64,000 nt of DNA from Streptococcus sp. SN-1 (GTDB lineage Bacteria > Bacillota > Bacilli > Lactobacillales > Streptococcaceae): NCBI RefSeq assembly GCF_041154385.1, contig NZ_AP028929.1, positions 1,806,001 through 1,870,000 on the forward strand. The letters run 5' to 3'. The notes beneath the pieces are model-generated. The model saw only the letters and a list, made by a program, of their open reading frames with translations, was not told where the DNA came from and made no database searches. Shown here one piece after another: positions 8,189 through 17,393 of the stretch. Positions within the stretch are counted from its first letter, which is position 1. The number at the start of each line of letters is the position of its first letter. Both the position numbers and the translations under genes were made by a program.

Positions 8189-9439
8189 TTATTCTTCAAA
8201 ATCAAAGCCATATAAGGTTGCAAAATAGTCCTCAGGGCGCTCCGCACGGCGGATTTGACGGGCTTTACCTTCTTCGGTATAGAGGATTTCCGCAGAACGA
8301 AGTTTGGCGTTGTACTGGTATCCCATTGAAAATCCGTGGGCACCTGTATCATGAATTACCAGCAAATCACCGATTTCTGTATGAGGCAGTTCGCGATTCA
8401 CTGCAAATTTATCATTGTTTTCACAGAGTGAACCAACCACATCTACTACTTCAGCTGGTCCTTCTGGATGAGTCATATTGGTAATATGGTGGTAGGCGCC
8501 GTACATGGCTGGACGCATGAGGTTGACTGCTGATGCATCCACACCTAGATAGGTACGGTAGGTTTCCTTCTTATGAGTGACTCTTGTGACTAGAGCCCCA
8601 TGAGGTGCCAACATAAAACGACCCAATTCGGTGAAAATCTTGACCTGACCAAGACCTGCTGGCGTAAGGACCTCTTCATACACCTTACGAACTCCCTCAC
8701 CAATCAAGGCAATATCATTTGGCTCCTGGTCTGGACGATAATTGACACCAATACCGCCAGAAAGATTGATAAAGTCTAGCGAAATGCCCAACTTTTCCTT
8801 GATTTCAACAGCCAATTCAAAGAGTTGACGGGCCAACTCTGGATAATAGAGATGAGTAACAGTATTAGATGCTAGGAAGGAGTGAATCCCAAAGGTCTTA
8901 GCTCCTTTTTGCTTCAAGATGGCAAAAGCTTCAAAGAGCTGGTCCTTGGTCATACCAAATTTGGCCTCTCCAGGATTGTCCATAATGTCTGTCCCTAGCT
9001 CAAAAACACCTCCAGGATTATAACGACAAGAGATGATTTCTGGAATGCCTGCTGCTCTCTCCAGATGCTCAATATCTTCAAAAGCATCCAAGTTAATGGT
9101 CGCACCCAATTCACGCGCATAGGCATATTCCTTGTCTGGCGTGTTGTTTGAAGAGAACATGATCTCAGAACCTGGAAAATCCAATTTATGGCTCATCAAA
9201 AGCTCCACATAACTAGAGCAATCCACACCACAACCTTCCTCTTGGAGAATTTTCAAAATAGCTGGTGTTGGAGTAGCCTTAACTGCAAAATATTCCTTAA
9301 AGCCCTTGTTCCACGAAAAGGCTTGGTTGACAGCTCTTGCCTTCTCACGAATCCCCTTCTCATCATACAAGTGAAAGGGAGTCGGGAACTCGGCAACAAT
9401 CGCTTCTAAGTCTTCTTTATTGATAAATGGTGTTTTCAT
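8189..9439 (-). CDS. lysA: diaminopimelate decarboxylase
   Basis: PLP enzyme that converts meso-diaminopimelate to L-lysine, the last step of lysine synthesis; in streptococci lysine also feeds the peptidoglycan stem peptide. The 416-residue protein has the PLP lysine in YFAVKATPTP, the glycine-rich phosphate loop NLSGGIGVNY, and the C-terminal active-site segment GSLCENNDKF with its Cys. The fold is the alanine-racemase-like barrel. The broader family includes carboxynorspermidine decarboxylase, so substrate is by family and context. No operon partner is seen. Confidence 0.85.
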   Translation of the reverse strand: MKTPFINKEDLEAIVAEFPTPFHLYDEKGIREKARAVNQAFSWNKGFKEYFAVKATPTPAILKILQEEGCGVDCSSYVELLMSHKLDFPGSEIMFSSNNTPDKEYAYARELGATINLDAFEDIEHLERAAGIPEIISCRYNPGGVFELGTDIMDNPGEAKFGMTKDQLFEAFAILKQKGAKTFGIHSFLASNTVTHLYYPELARQLFELAVEIKEKLGISLDFINLSGGIGVNYRPDQEPNDIALIGEGVRKVYEEVLTPAGLGQVKIFTELGRFMLAPHGALVTRVTHKKETYRTYLGVDASAVNLMRPAMYGAYHHITNMTHPEGPAEVVDVVGSLCENNDKFAVNRELPHTEIGDLLVIHDTGAHGFSMGYQYNAKLRSAEILYTEEGKARQIRRAERPEDYFATLYGFDFEE

Positions 9440-9465
9440 AAGCTTCCTTCTATTCTATTTGCAAA

Positions 9466-9497
9466 GAAAGGCTGGGACTATCGTTCCAACCTTTAGT
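9466..9497 (-). terminator. terminator downstream of purR
   Basis: On the minus strand AAAGGTTGGAACGATAGTCC is the left arm and loop and CCCAGCCTTT the right arm, followed by CTTTGC. The stem is imperfect and the T run short, so efficiency is uncertain. It lies directly after the purR stop codon. Confidence 0.55.
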
Positions 9498-9505
9498 TCT
9501 ATCTC

Positions 9506-10333
9506 TTATTTATCTTCGTCAAAGATATTGCCAACCTCAACATCGATGGCTTGGTTCTTGACATCAATATTGGTTACCTTCAAGAGTGACTTGTAGTCAA
9601 ACTGCTTTTCACGTTCTTCTTGGGCATTGTCCGCAAAGACCGCTACACCTGCCAATTCTGAATCAAACTCACGCAAGAGACTAATCATCCCGTTGACAGT
9701 TCCTCCGCCTTTCAAGAAGTCATCCACAATCAAGACACGGCTGCCTGCCTTGAGGCTGCGTTTTGAAAGGAACATTTTCTCAATACGGTCACCACTTGAA
9801 CCTGATACATAGTTGACGCTGACAGTTGAACCTTCGGTAATTTTCAGGTCACGGCGCACAATAACAAAAGGAACATTGAGGACATTGGCAACTGCATTTG
9901 CAAGTGGCACACCCTTAGTCGCTACGGTCATAACTGCATCAATTTTTTGGTCCATAAAGCTCTTGGCAATAATGCGACCAATATTTTTCAAGATGGCTGG
10001 TGTGCTAAGCAAATCGGACAGGTAGATGTAACCACCTGGCAAGATACGATCACTTTCTGACAACTTGGCACGTAAGTCTTCAACCATTTCCTTAGCATCC
10101 TGACTCGAAATAGACGGTGTAAAGATAACACCTCCTCCAGCCCCAGTTACAGTCTGGATGTGACCAATTTCGATTTCCTCAAAGGCTCGTTTGATAATCA
10201 CGATATCTTCTGAGATGGATGATTTAGCAGATTCATACTTTTCAGCAAAAGTATTGAGACTAGTTAGTTTATAAGGATTATTAATCAAATAGTTGGAAAT
10301 GACAACCATCCGATCACTTCTTCTTAATTTCAT
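9506..10333 (-). CDS. purR: purine operon regulator PurR
   Basis: A 275-residue regulator with an N-terminal winged helix (about 1-75) and a C-terminal phosphoribosyltransferase-like domain. The PRPP-binding loop is VLIVDDFLKGGGT (about 200-212). In Gram-positive bacteria PurR acts on purine genes and senses PRPP; in streptococci it activates pur transcription. It is a single gene between lysA and a degenerate BOX. Confidence 0.94.
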   Translation of the reverse strand: MKLRRSDRMVVISNYLINNPYKLTSLNTFAEKYESAKSSISEDIVIIKRAFEEIEIGHIQTVTGAGGGVIFTPSISSQDAKEMVEDLRAKLSESDRILPGGYIYLSDLLSTPAILKNIGRIIAKSFMDQKIDAVMTVATKGVPLANAVANVLNVPFVIVRRDLKITEGSTVSVNYVSGSSGDRIEKMFLSKRSLKAGSRVLIVDDFLKGGGTVNGMISLLREFDSELAGVAVFADNAQEEREKQFDYKSLLKVTNIDVKNQAIDVEVGNIFDEDK

Positions 10334-10354
10334 TTCTATTTCCTATTCCATTTT

Positions 10355-10514
10355 TATTCAAAAAATCAAAAAGCAAACTAGAAAGCTGGTCGCTGGCGAT
10401 TCAAAACACTGTTTTGAGATTGTCGATAGAACTGACAAAGTCTGTAATATACCTACATATATACATACGATAAGGCGATGCTACCCTAGTTTGAAGAGAT
10501 TTTAGAAGAGTATT
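10355..10514 (-). repeat. degenerate BOX element
   Basis: The sequence follows the BOX pattern (TCAAAAAGCAAACTAGAAAGC, ACTGACAAAGTCTG, TTTGAAGAGATTTTAGAAGAG) but with many substitutions in all three modules, including loss of the perfect boxB dyad. It sits 21 bp upstream of the purR start, in the leader or promoter zone of that gene. It looks like an old, decaying copy. Confidence 0.8.
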
Positions 10515-10599
10515 AATTTTTGTCTTTTACTTATTATACCATATTCACATAAAAAAACGAACATTCTTGTTCTAAAAAATGCTCATTTTTCTTAAATTA

Positions 10600-11541
10600 T
10601 TAATCTAAATCTGGTTTATAGAAGGAACGATTGTCCATTGCAAAGATTTTATTGGTCATCTCTCCCTTATCCACCAAAGCCAGAGCTGTTGACATCATCA
10701 TCATGCTAGCATCCAGATTGTCAATCATATGGATAATCTCTGCTTCCATAATGCGTGGACGGACTGGACTTCCATACTCAAGCAAGCCGTGGTGACTGAG
10801 GATGACGTGACGAAGTAAAACGACTTCTTCCTTGGTATCATCGATGCCGAGTTCCATCACTGTTTTAGTAATTTCGCTATCAATCAAAGCAATATGCCCA
10901 AGGAGATTGCCTCGCACTGTATACTCAGTCTGGTCTGGTCCCGTCAACTCAATGACTTTCGCCAAATCATGCAACATAATCCCCGCATAAAGCAGGCTCT
11001 TATTGAGCTGAGGATAGACCTCGCTAATAGCATCCGCCAAACGCACCATGGTTGCCGTATGATAAGCCAAGCCCGTTTCAAAGGCATGGTGGTTAGTCTT
11101 GGCAGCTGGATAGGAGTAAAATTCCTTATCATACTTGGTGTAGAGCTTTCGGACAATCCGTTGCCAAACAGGATTTTCAATTTTAAAAATCATTTGCGAC
11201 ATATAGTCACGGATTTCCTTGACATCAACTGGCGACTTGACCTTGAAATCAGCTGGATCATTGGGTTCACCAGGCTGAGGCAGGCGGAGAGTAATTTGAT
11301 TGACTTGAGGAGTGTTGTTATAAACTTCTCGGCGTCCTTTCATGTGGACAACCTTACCTGCAGTATAGGCCTCAACGTTATGAGGTTGGGCATCCCAGAG
11401 CTTCCCTTCAATCTCGCCACTATCATCTTGGAAGGTAAAGGCTAGGTAGTTTTTCCCAGCTCGAGTTTGCCTCAGGTCAGCTGATTTGATTAGGTAAAAG
11501 CCTTCAAATAGCTCATCTTTTTTCATGTGACTAATCTTCAT
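10600..11541 (-). CDS. yhaM: 3'-5' exoribonuclease YhaM/Cbf1
   Basis: Degrades RNA from the 3' end; in pneumococcus the homologue Cbf1 affects small-RNA turnover. The protein has an N-terminal OB fold (about 10-100) and an HD phosphohydrolase domain with TNHHAFETGLAYHT and MLHDLAK. I chose ATG 11541 (MKISHMKKDEL, 313 residues), preceded by GAGGAAG; the frame is open further upstream but that would extend deep into rmuC. It still overlaps the rmuC end by 11 bp, so the two are coupled. Confidence 0.9.
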   Translation of the reverse strand: MKISHMKKDELFEGFYLIKSADLRQTRAGKNYLAFTFQDDSGEIEGKLWDAQPHNVEAYTAGKVVHMKGRREVYNNTPQVNQITLRLPQPGEPNDPADFKVKSPVDVKEIRDYMSQMIFKIENPVWQRIVRKLYTKYDKEFYSYPAAKTNHHAFETGLAYHTATMVRLADAISEVYPQLNKSLLYAGIMLHDLAKVIELTGPDQTEYTVRGNLLGHIALIDSEITKTVMELGIDDTKEEVVLLRHVILSHHGLLEYGSPVRPRIMEAEIIHMIDNLDASMMMMSTALALVDKGEMTNKIFAMDNRSFYKPDLD

Positions 11542-12787
11542 ATTCTTCCTCATCTTCTTGGAAATGGAATAGATCAAGCGCAGGCTCACCTTCTGACAAC
11601 TCAATGTGACGGAGCGTCCGCTCGATAGCTGTAGTGCGACGGTTTAATAATTCATCAATATTGCCAGAGGCATGTTGGAGGTGTTTTTGTGCCTTAACCA
11701 GAATGCCACCAAACTTGCCAAACTCGGTCTTGACACTGGCAAGAGTCTTGCTGATATGGTCGGCACTCTTTTGGATATTGAGAGTTTTGAAACCAACTGA
11801 TAGAGAGTTAAGCAGGGCTGATAGGGTACTTGGACCTGCGACAATAATCTGCTCCTCCCGTCTCAAATCATCAAAGAAGACAGGATTGCGGACGATTTCT
11901 GAGTAGAGACCTTCTGTCGGAACAAACAAAACTCCAAAATTGGTCGTCCGAGGCGGTGCTATGTACTTACTCTTGATATCCTTGGCAAAGCGCTTGACGC
12001 TTGCTAAAAGCGATTTACGACAACGTTCAATCTCGTCCCTATCACCTGCTTCATAAGCTTCTTCTAGGCGGTAATAATCTGCCAGTGGAAACTTGGAGTC
12101 AATCGGTAGGTAGACATATTCTTGGTCGCCTTGGCCAGGTAACTTGATGGCATACTCCACTCGTTCACTGGAGTTTTCAACCGTTGCGTATTCTCGTTCA
12201 TACTGGGCAGGTGTCATGATGTCTTCGATGATTTGCCCCAGTTGCAATTCTCCCAGAATCCCTCGCGTTTTAGTTCCAGAGAGAACCTTGTTGAGGGCGC
12301 CAACATCGCGGGCAACTGTCTGCATTTCTCCAAGGCCACGATTGACAGACTCCAGTTGTTTGGAAACTGTCTCAAAGGAGGCTTGTAAACGCGTCTGCAA
12401 GGTCTTTTCTAGTTTTTCCTCTACTGTCTGGCGCATTTGTTCCAAACGTTGCTCATTTGATTCCTGCAAGGCTTGGAGACGTTGGTCAGTCTTATCCCTA
12501 GTTTGGAGGAGATTCTCAGTCATTTCTTGACGAACTTGAGTTAAGCCTTGGTGCAATTCGATTCGAACTTCTTGCAAACGGTCGCTGACAGCTACTTCCA
12601 AGTCTTTTTGATCTAACTGGCTGGCTTGTCTGGCTTGTTCAAAGCGGTAATCCAACTGGTCTGACAAGTGATCTGCCTGATCCTCCAAGCTCTTGGCTAG
12701 ATATTTTTCCTGCTTATCCTGCCTCTGCCAAATCAGAAAGAGTCCAGCTAGGTTGGCAATCAATAATAGAACAAGTAAACTTTCCAT
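11531..12787 (-). CDS. rmuC: DNA recombination protein RmuC
   Basis: A 418-residue protein with one N-terminal membrane anchor (SLLVLLLIANLAGLFLIW), a long coiled coil (about 30-170, many Gln/Arg/Glu repeats) and a restriction-endonuclease-like RmuC domain (about 180-390) with the core EYATVENSSERVEYAIKLPG and LPIDSKFPL. RmuC limits inverted-repeat recombination in E. coli; the catalytic activity is not proven. ATG 12787 was chosen because AGGAGGT stands just before it; it follows the thiN stop almost directly. Confidence 0.92.
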   Translation of the reverse strand: MESLLVLLLIANLAGLFLIWQRQDKQEKYLAKSLEDQADHLSDQLDYRFEQARQASQLDQKDLEVAVSDRLQEVRIELHQGLTQVRQEMTENLLQTRDKTDQRLQALQESNEQRLEQMRQTVEEKLEKTLQTRLQASFETVSKQLESVNRGLGEMQTVARDVGALNKVLSGTKTRGILGELQLGQIIEDIMTPAQYEREYATVENSSERVEYAIKLPGQGDQEYVYLPIDSKFPLADYYRLEEAYEAGDRDEIERCRKSLLASVKRFAKDIKSKYIAPPRTTNFGVLFVPTEGLYSEIVRNPVFFDDLRREEQIIVAGPSTLSALLNSLSVGFKTLNIQKSADHISKTLASVKTEFGKFGGILVKAQKHLQHASGNIDELLNRRTTAIERTLRHIELSEGEPALDLFHFQEDEEEYED

Positions 12788-12788
12788 C

Positions 12789-13451
12789 CTACCTCCTGTC
12801 CTTACTATGTAGCACGACCACATAGCCATCTGGGCAAGTCACCGAAACTTCCCTATCTATATATTCGTTAGAAGCGTACACTTTTTTAAAGAAAAAATTT
12901 TCCTCTGTCAACTCATACTTGGCACCAAGAATAGTCAACTGGCTATCCCGAACTGGCATAAAGGCTAGATAGTCGTAGTCTGAACGGGGATGTAGCTGAC
13001 TAGTCCCTTCTGGACAATAGGCAATCAAGTTTTGCCCATCCTCAATCGCTATCTGACGCATATAGGGCGCCAACTTGGGATTGCTAGGCAGAAAGACATT
13101 GGCCAGCATATGATCAATACGCCCCCCTAGGGCACCAAAAATAGTAACCTGAGCCTGAGAATTCTTCTCAAAAATGGTTAAGAGAGCCAATTCCAAATCG
13201 GTATCATCTTTTTCTGGTCGGGCTTGGACAAAATGCTGAGCACGTTTTTGAATCACCTGTCGCTCTTCTTCCGTCACAGAATCAAAATCTCCGACTGCTA
13301 GAGCAAGAGGCAGCTTTTCTTCCAAGACCCAGAGCGAGCCTCGATCAACACCGACAAAGCTATCAAAGTCCGTCCGGTAATGACCGCGGTCTCCGCCAGC
13401 AAAAACAGCAACCCTAGTCCAGTTGTTTTCTGAGAGTTTGTACTCGCTCAT
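12789..13451 (-). CDS. thiN: thiamine pyrophosphokinase
   Basis: Transfers pyrophosphate from ATP to thiamine to give thiamine diphosphate. The family core is VGVDRGSLWVLEEK, then LAVGDFDSVTEEE with the Asp residues that bind Mg, then EKDDTDLELAL and the GALGGRIDH motif. ATG 13451 (220 residues) has AAGGGAG six bases upstream; ATGs at 13457 and 13472 are possible but poorly spaced. It overlaps the 3' end of rpe by 38 bp. Confidence 0.9.
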   Translation of the reverse strand: MSEYKLSENNWTRVAVFAGGDRGHYRTDFDSFVGVDRGSLWVLEEKLPLALAVGDFDSVTEEERQVIQKRAQHFVQARPEKDDTDLELALLTIFEKNSQAQVTIFGALGGRIDHMLANVFLPSNPKLAPYMRQIAIEDGQNLIAYCPEGTSQLHPRSDYDYLAFMPVRDSQLTILGAKYELTEENFFFKKVYASNEYIDREVSVTCPDGYVVVLHSKDRR

Positions 13452-14070
13452 TGACATCTCCCTTAAAGACATAGGAACCTGCTACAAAAACAGTCGCACC
13501 AGCTTCTTTGGCTTGAGCAATCGTTTTATCATCAATCCCACCATCCACTTCGATTTCAAAGTTCAAACCTTTTTCATCACGAAGGGCAACCAACTCACGA
13601 ACCTTATCCATGGTCTCTGGTAGAAAGGCTTGTCCACCAAAGCCTGGGTTAACCGTCATGACTAAGACTTGGTCAACTAGGTGAAGAACGTGCTTGACGG
13701 CTTCAACTGGTGTGCCAGGATTGATAACGACTGAAGGCTTAACACCGAGTGAACGAATTTTTTGGAGGGCACCATGAATATGATTCGTTGCTTCCACATG
13801 GATACTGATGATATCCGCACCTGCACGCGCAAAGTCTTCTAAATGATGCTCTGGATTAGCTACCATCAAGTGGCAGTCAAAGACCATCTTACTATGAGGT
13901 CGAAGAGCTTCGACCACACCTGCACCAAAACTGATTTGTGGTACAAAGTGACCATCCATGATATCGATATGGGCATATTCTGCCCCAGTTGCTTCTAGAC
14001 GTTTGATTTCACGTTCAAAGTTGGCATAATCTGCTGCCAGAATTGACGGAGCAATCTTGTATTGAGACAT
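13414..14070 (-). CDS. rpe: ribulose-phosphate 3-epimerase
   Basis: Interconverts ribulose 5-phosphate and xylulose 5-phosphate in the pentose phosphate pathway. The 218-residue TIM barrel begins YKIAPSILAADYANF and contains HIDIMDGHFVPQ, FDCHLM, the VMTVNPGFGGQ phosphate loop and EVDGGID. ATG 14070 has AAGGAG upstream; the frame is open further but the extra residues do not fit the family. It lies 11 bp after rsgA. Confidence 0.95.
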   Translation of the reverse strand: MSQYKIAPSILAADYANFEREIKRLEATGAEYAHIDIMDGHFVPQISFGAGVVEALRPHSKMVFDCHLMVANPEHHLEDFARAGADIISIHVEATNHIHGALQKIRSLGVKPSVVINPGTPVEAVKHVLHLVDQVLVMTVNPGFGGQAFLPETMDKVRELVALRDEKGLNFEIEVDGGIDDKTIAQAKEAGATVFVAGSYVFKGDVNERVQTLRKQLD

Positions 14071-14080
14071 AGGGTTCTCC

Positions 14081-14959
14081 TTATTTTGGAATTTTTTTGC
14101 TGACTTTTTTATAGGTTTCTCTGCGATTTTCAATCTCACTGAGGAATTGCAGGTAGTTGTCAAAACGGAAGGACGCAATGATACCTTCTTCTACTGCCGG
14201 CTTCACTGCACAGGACGGCTCATGGGTATGGGTACAAGTGCGGAATTTGCAGTTTCGGCTGACACTAGCAATCTCTGGGAAGGCCTGATTGAGGTCTTCC
14301 GCCGTTGACACTTCATAATCCAGTGATGAAAAACCTGGTGTGTCTGCGATTTTACCTCCATTGAGATTATAAAAACTAACCGCTCGAGTAGTGTGGCGCC
14401 CGCGACCCAGACTGTCTGAAATTTCTCCTGTTTCAAGATTGAGGTCTGGTGCGATTTTATTGAGAAGAGTTGATTTTCCAACACCTGTCTGCCCCATAAA
14501 GACTGTAACCTTGCCTGTTAACAAAGGCAGGAGTCCCTCTTTACTGGTCACAAAGTCGTAGCCGATATCACCATAAGTCTGTTCATAAAAATCCAGTTCT
14601 TCTCTATCTTCCAACAAATCCATTTTGGAAATATAGACGATGGGATGGATGCCCTTATGCTCCAAAAGAACCAAGAACCGATCCAGCAAATTGCTGTTAA
14701 AATCAGGTTCCTTGACGGACATGATTACTACAGCTTGATCAATATTAACAATAGGCGGACGGACTAGACTGTTTTTCCGTTCATGAATTTTGAGGATATA
14801 GCCTTCTGAATTTTCCTCGGCAGAAAAGTCGACTAAATCCCCAACGTAGGGAGTATGGCCTTTTTTACGGAAATTCCCACGCGCGCGTGTTTGATAAACC
14901 TGACCATCACTTTCTACATAGTAGAACCCCGCCAAGGCTTTAATGATTTGTCCCTGCAT
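14081..14959 (-). CDS. rsgA: ribosome small-subunit GTPase RsgA
   Basis: Circularly permuted GTPase that helps mature and check the 30S subunit. Domains are an N-terminal OB fold (about 1-70), GTPase core with permuted order (KMD G4, then [13 protein letters not shown]1, then DTPGFSS G3) and a C-terminal zinc site [17 protein letters not shown] 14959 (292 residues) follows AAGGAC by eight bases and is only 1 bp after the ksgA stop. The cluster rnmV-ksgA-rsgA-rpe-thiN is a common Gram-positive block. Confidence 0.95.
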   Translation of the reverse strand: MQGQIIKALAGFYYVESDGQVYQTRARGNFRKKGHTPYVGDLVDFSAEENSEGYILKIHERKNSLVRPPIVNIDQAVVIMSVKEPDFNSNLLDRFLVLLEHKGIHPIVYISKMDLLEDREELDFYEQTYGDIGYDFVTSKEGLLPLLTGKVTVFMGQTGVGKSTLLNKIAPDLNLETGEISDSLGRGRHTTRAVSFYNLNGGKIADTPGFSSLDYEVSTAEDLNQAFPEIASVSRNCKFRTCTHTHEPSCAVKPAVEEGIIASFRFDNYLQFLSEIENRRETYKKVSKKIPK

Positions 14960-14960
14960 T

Positions 14961-15833
14961 TTAAAGTCCTTGCCCTTTAAGTGCATCTGCTAGGCTGGCA
15001 AATTCTGCCAAGCTGAGAGCTTCCCCACGTACACTTGGTGACAAACCTGCTTGATCCAAGGCCTTGGTCAGCTTGTCCTTGACTTCCTCAGTCTTGCCAA
15101 AGTAACCTGTCAAGTTATTCCACAAGGTCTTGCGGCGATGGGTAAAACTAGCCTTGGAAATCTTAAAGAAGAAGTTCTCATCTTCTACTGCTACGGCTGG
15201 TTCTGGACGACGCACCATTTTCAAAATAGCAGAGTCCACGTTTGGCGCTGGCACAAAGACCGTACGAGGCACGATGAAGGCAACCTTGGCAGTCATGTAG
15301 TACTGAACCGCAATCGACAAGCTACCATAAGCCTTGGTGTTAGGCTGGGCTGAAATGCGGTCCGCCACTTCTTTCTGCATCATAACGACAAACTCACTAA
15401 AAGGAATCCCACTCTCGATTAAGTGCATGAGAATAGGTGTCGTGATGTAGTAAGGCAAGTTGGCTACTACCTTAATTGGCAGGTCAGGATTTTTAAAATT
15501 CTGGATATGTTGCGCCAAGTCAACCTTGAGAATGTCCTCATTGACCACGGTCACATTATCAAAATCACGCAAGGTATCTGCCAAAATCGGCACCAAACGA
15601 TGGTCAATTTCAAAGGCCATGACCTGAGCCGCACGCTCAGCCAGAAACTCCGTTAAGGCACCAATCCCTGGGCCAATTTCAATGACATTAACTTGGTCAT
15701 CAATCTCAGCCGTATCCACGATTTTTTGTAGGATATTGGTATCCGTCAAGAAGTTTTGCCCGAAAGACTTTTTAAAGGTAAAACCGTGACGCTCCAGCAC
15801 TGCCTTGGTCACGCTATAATCTGCAATTCTCAT
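14961..15833 (-). CDS. ksgA: 16S rRNA dimethyladenosine transferase KsgA/RsmA
   Basis: Methylates the two adjacent adenines in helix 45 of 16S rRNA using SAM. The 290-residue protein shows [10 protein letters not shown], the SAM loop [15 protein letters not shown], and the catalytic motif [16 protein letters not shown]. The C-terminal helical domain carries [13 protein letters not shown]. It is located 64 bp after the RNase M5 gene and directly before rsgA. Confidence 0.96.
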   Translation of the reverse strand: MRIADYSVTKAVLERHGFTFKKSFGQNFLTDTNILQKIVDTAEIDDQVNVIEIGPGIGALTEFLAERAAQVMAFEIDHRLVPILADTLRDFDNVTVVNEDILKVDLAQHIQNFKNPDLPIKVVANLPYYITTPILMHLIESGIPFSEFVVMMQKEVADRISAQPNTKAYGSLSIAVQYYMTAKVAFIVPRTVFVPAPNVDSAILKMVRRPEPAVAVEDENFFFKISKASFTHRRKTLWNNLTGYFGKTEEVKDKLTKALDQAGLSPSVRGEALSLAEFASLADALKGQGL

Positions 15834-15897
15834 CTATTCTCTTTTCTATTATCTGTTACTACTATTGTAACACATTCCCCTTACATTTGGGGTCTGC

Positions 15898-16464
15898 TTA
15901 GCTGTTCTCATAAGATTTCATAGCTTCTTCCACTTCTGCCAAGGTAACCCCAAACAACTCTAGGCGTTTGAGGAGTTGCTTGCCGTTGGAATAGCCGATT
16001 CGGAGAGCCTCTCCTAGATATTCTCTGCGCTTACGGCTATCTGCCCCTGCTAGAAAACCAAGGCGAATCAAGTCGCTACGACTGATGTCAAACTGACTCT
16101 CATGTTCAAATTGTTCTGTCACCTGAGCTAGAGCCGTTTTCAGGTCTTCATAGTCAGCATGTTCGATTCCCAGAGAACGCCCCTTGGTTTTAGACTTAGG
16201 AACAGCTTCATCTCGTTTGAGGAAGGCATGCTGAACTGTTGGAATGGCCGTCATAATCATACGACGAATCCGCTCCCCATTAAAATCTGGGTCTGTAAAG
16301 ACAATGACTCCATGAAGCTCATGTAGATGCTGAATACGTGCAATATCTTGCTCATTGATGGCAGAACCTCGTGTCTCATAGGTCTCTACATCGAAATAAC
16401 GTTTGAGATTGGCCGTATCATCGCGACCTTCAACCACGATAACTTGGGAAATTTTCTCTTTCAT
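15898..16464 (-). CDS. rnmV: ribonuclease M5 (5S rRNA maturation)
   Basis: TOPRIM nuclease that cuts the 5S rRNA precursor, acting with ribosomal protein L18. The 188-residue protein has the TOPRIM Glu in VVEGRDDTANL and the DxD motif in VFTDPDFNGERIR. The start codon overlaps the tatD stop by one base (TAATG), showing coupling. Confidence 0.95.
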   Translation of the reverse strand: MKEKISQVIVVEGRDDTANLKRYFDVETYETRGSAINEQDIARIQHLHELHGVIVFTDPDFNGERIRRMIMTAIPTVQHAFLKRDEAVPKSKTKGRSLGIEHADYEDLKTALAQVTEQFEHESQFDISRSDLIRLGFLAGADSRKRREYLGEALRIGYSNGKQLLKRLELFGVTLAEVEEAMKSYENS

Positions 16465-17237
16465 TACTTGCTGTCCAATCCAAAAATTCGTTCTGCATTT
16501 GCAGTCGTTGCTGCCGCTAGCTCTTCTGTCGTCATACCACGCAAGTCGGCGATAAAGTCCACTACATAACGAGTATAGGCTGTTTTATTTTCACGACCTC
16601 GTTTAGGAACAGGAGCCAGGTAGGGAGCATCTGTTTCCACTAACATCTTGTCCAAAGGAAGTTCTCTAGCAGCCTCTTGTATATCAGTTGCCTTCTTGAA
16701 AGTCACCACTCCTGAGAAGGAAATGGTCATGCCAAGCTCCACAAACTTCTCAGCCCATTCAAGAGTTCCTGAGAATGAGTGCATGATACCACCTCGAGGA
16801 CCAACGCCCTCACTCTTGATAATTTCATAAGTATCTTCTAGCGCATCACGGGTATGGACAACAAAAGGCAAATCCAAGTCCTTAGATAGCTGAATCTGAC
16901 GGCGAAAAACCTGCTCCTGCACCTCTTTTGGCGCTGTCATCCAATGGTAGTCCAAACCAATCTCACCCAAGGCAACTACCTTGGGATGCTTGAGCTTGTC
17001 AAGCAAGTAGGCTTCAATCTCCTCTGTATAAGTACCAGCTTCTGTCGGATGCCAACCAATAGTTACGTAGAGTTGGTCGTACTTATCCACCAACTCCAAA
17101 GCACACTCAATCGTCGGCTGATCAAAACCAACAATATTCATCTGTGTCACACCCATCTCAGTAGCTAAGGCGATTTCTTCTGCCTCACGACCTGCAAATT
17201 CTTCTACATTCAAGTGTGTATGTGTATCAAAAATCAT
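16464..17237 (-). CDS. tatD: TatD-family metal-dependent DNase
   Basis: A 257-residue TIM-barrel hydrolase. Metal ligands are seen in FDTHTHLN, ALGEIGLDYHW, FVVHTRDA, IMHSFSG and LVETDAPYLAP. Family members are 3'-5' DNA exonucleases or deoxyribonucleases with a proposed part in repair. It is the first gene of the tatD-rnmV-ksgA-rsgA-rpe-thiN-rmuC-yhaM run. Confidence 0.94.
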   Translation of the reverse strand: MIFDTHTHLNVEEFAGREAEEIALATEMGVTQMNIVGFDQPTIECALELVDKYDQLYVTIGWHPTEAGTYTEEIEAYLLDKLKHPKVVALGEIGLDYHWMTAPKEVQEQVFRRQIQLSKDLDLPFVVHTRDALEDTYEIIKSEGVGPRGGIMHSFSGTLEWAEKFVELGMTISFSGVVTFKKATDIQEAARELPLDKMLVETDAPYLAPVPKRGRENKTAYTRYVVDFIADLRGMTTEELAAATTANAERIFGLDSK

Positions 17238-17329
17238 CTCTTCTAACCTCGTTTTCTATCTTCTATTATACCAAAAAACTGCCCTCTCTCCTCATCTGTA
17301 CAAAATATTCTAAAATCCATCGTCGTCTC

Positions 17330-17358
17330 TTGACGCTATTTTCCCAAAGCAGTATAAT
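17330..17358 (+). promoter_or_regulatory. near-consensus sigma-A promoter of kimA
   Basis: The -35 TTGACG (17330-17335), a 17 bp spacer and the -10 TATAAT (17353-17358) give a strong promoter. The leader to the ATG at 17394 is about 30 nt, too short for a riboswitch. Confidence 0.85.
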
Positions 17359-17393
17359 AGCACTTATTGAAATTTTCAGAAAAGGAAAATACC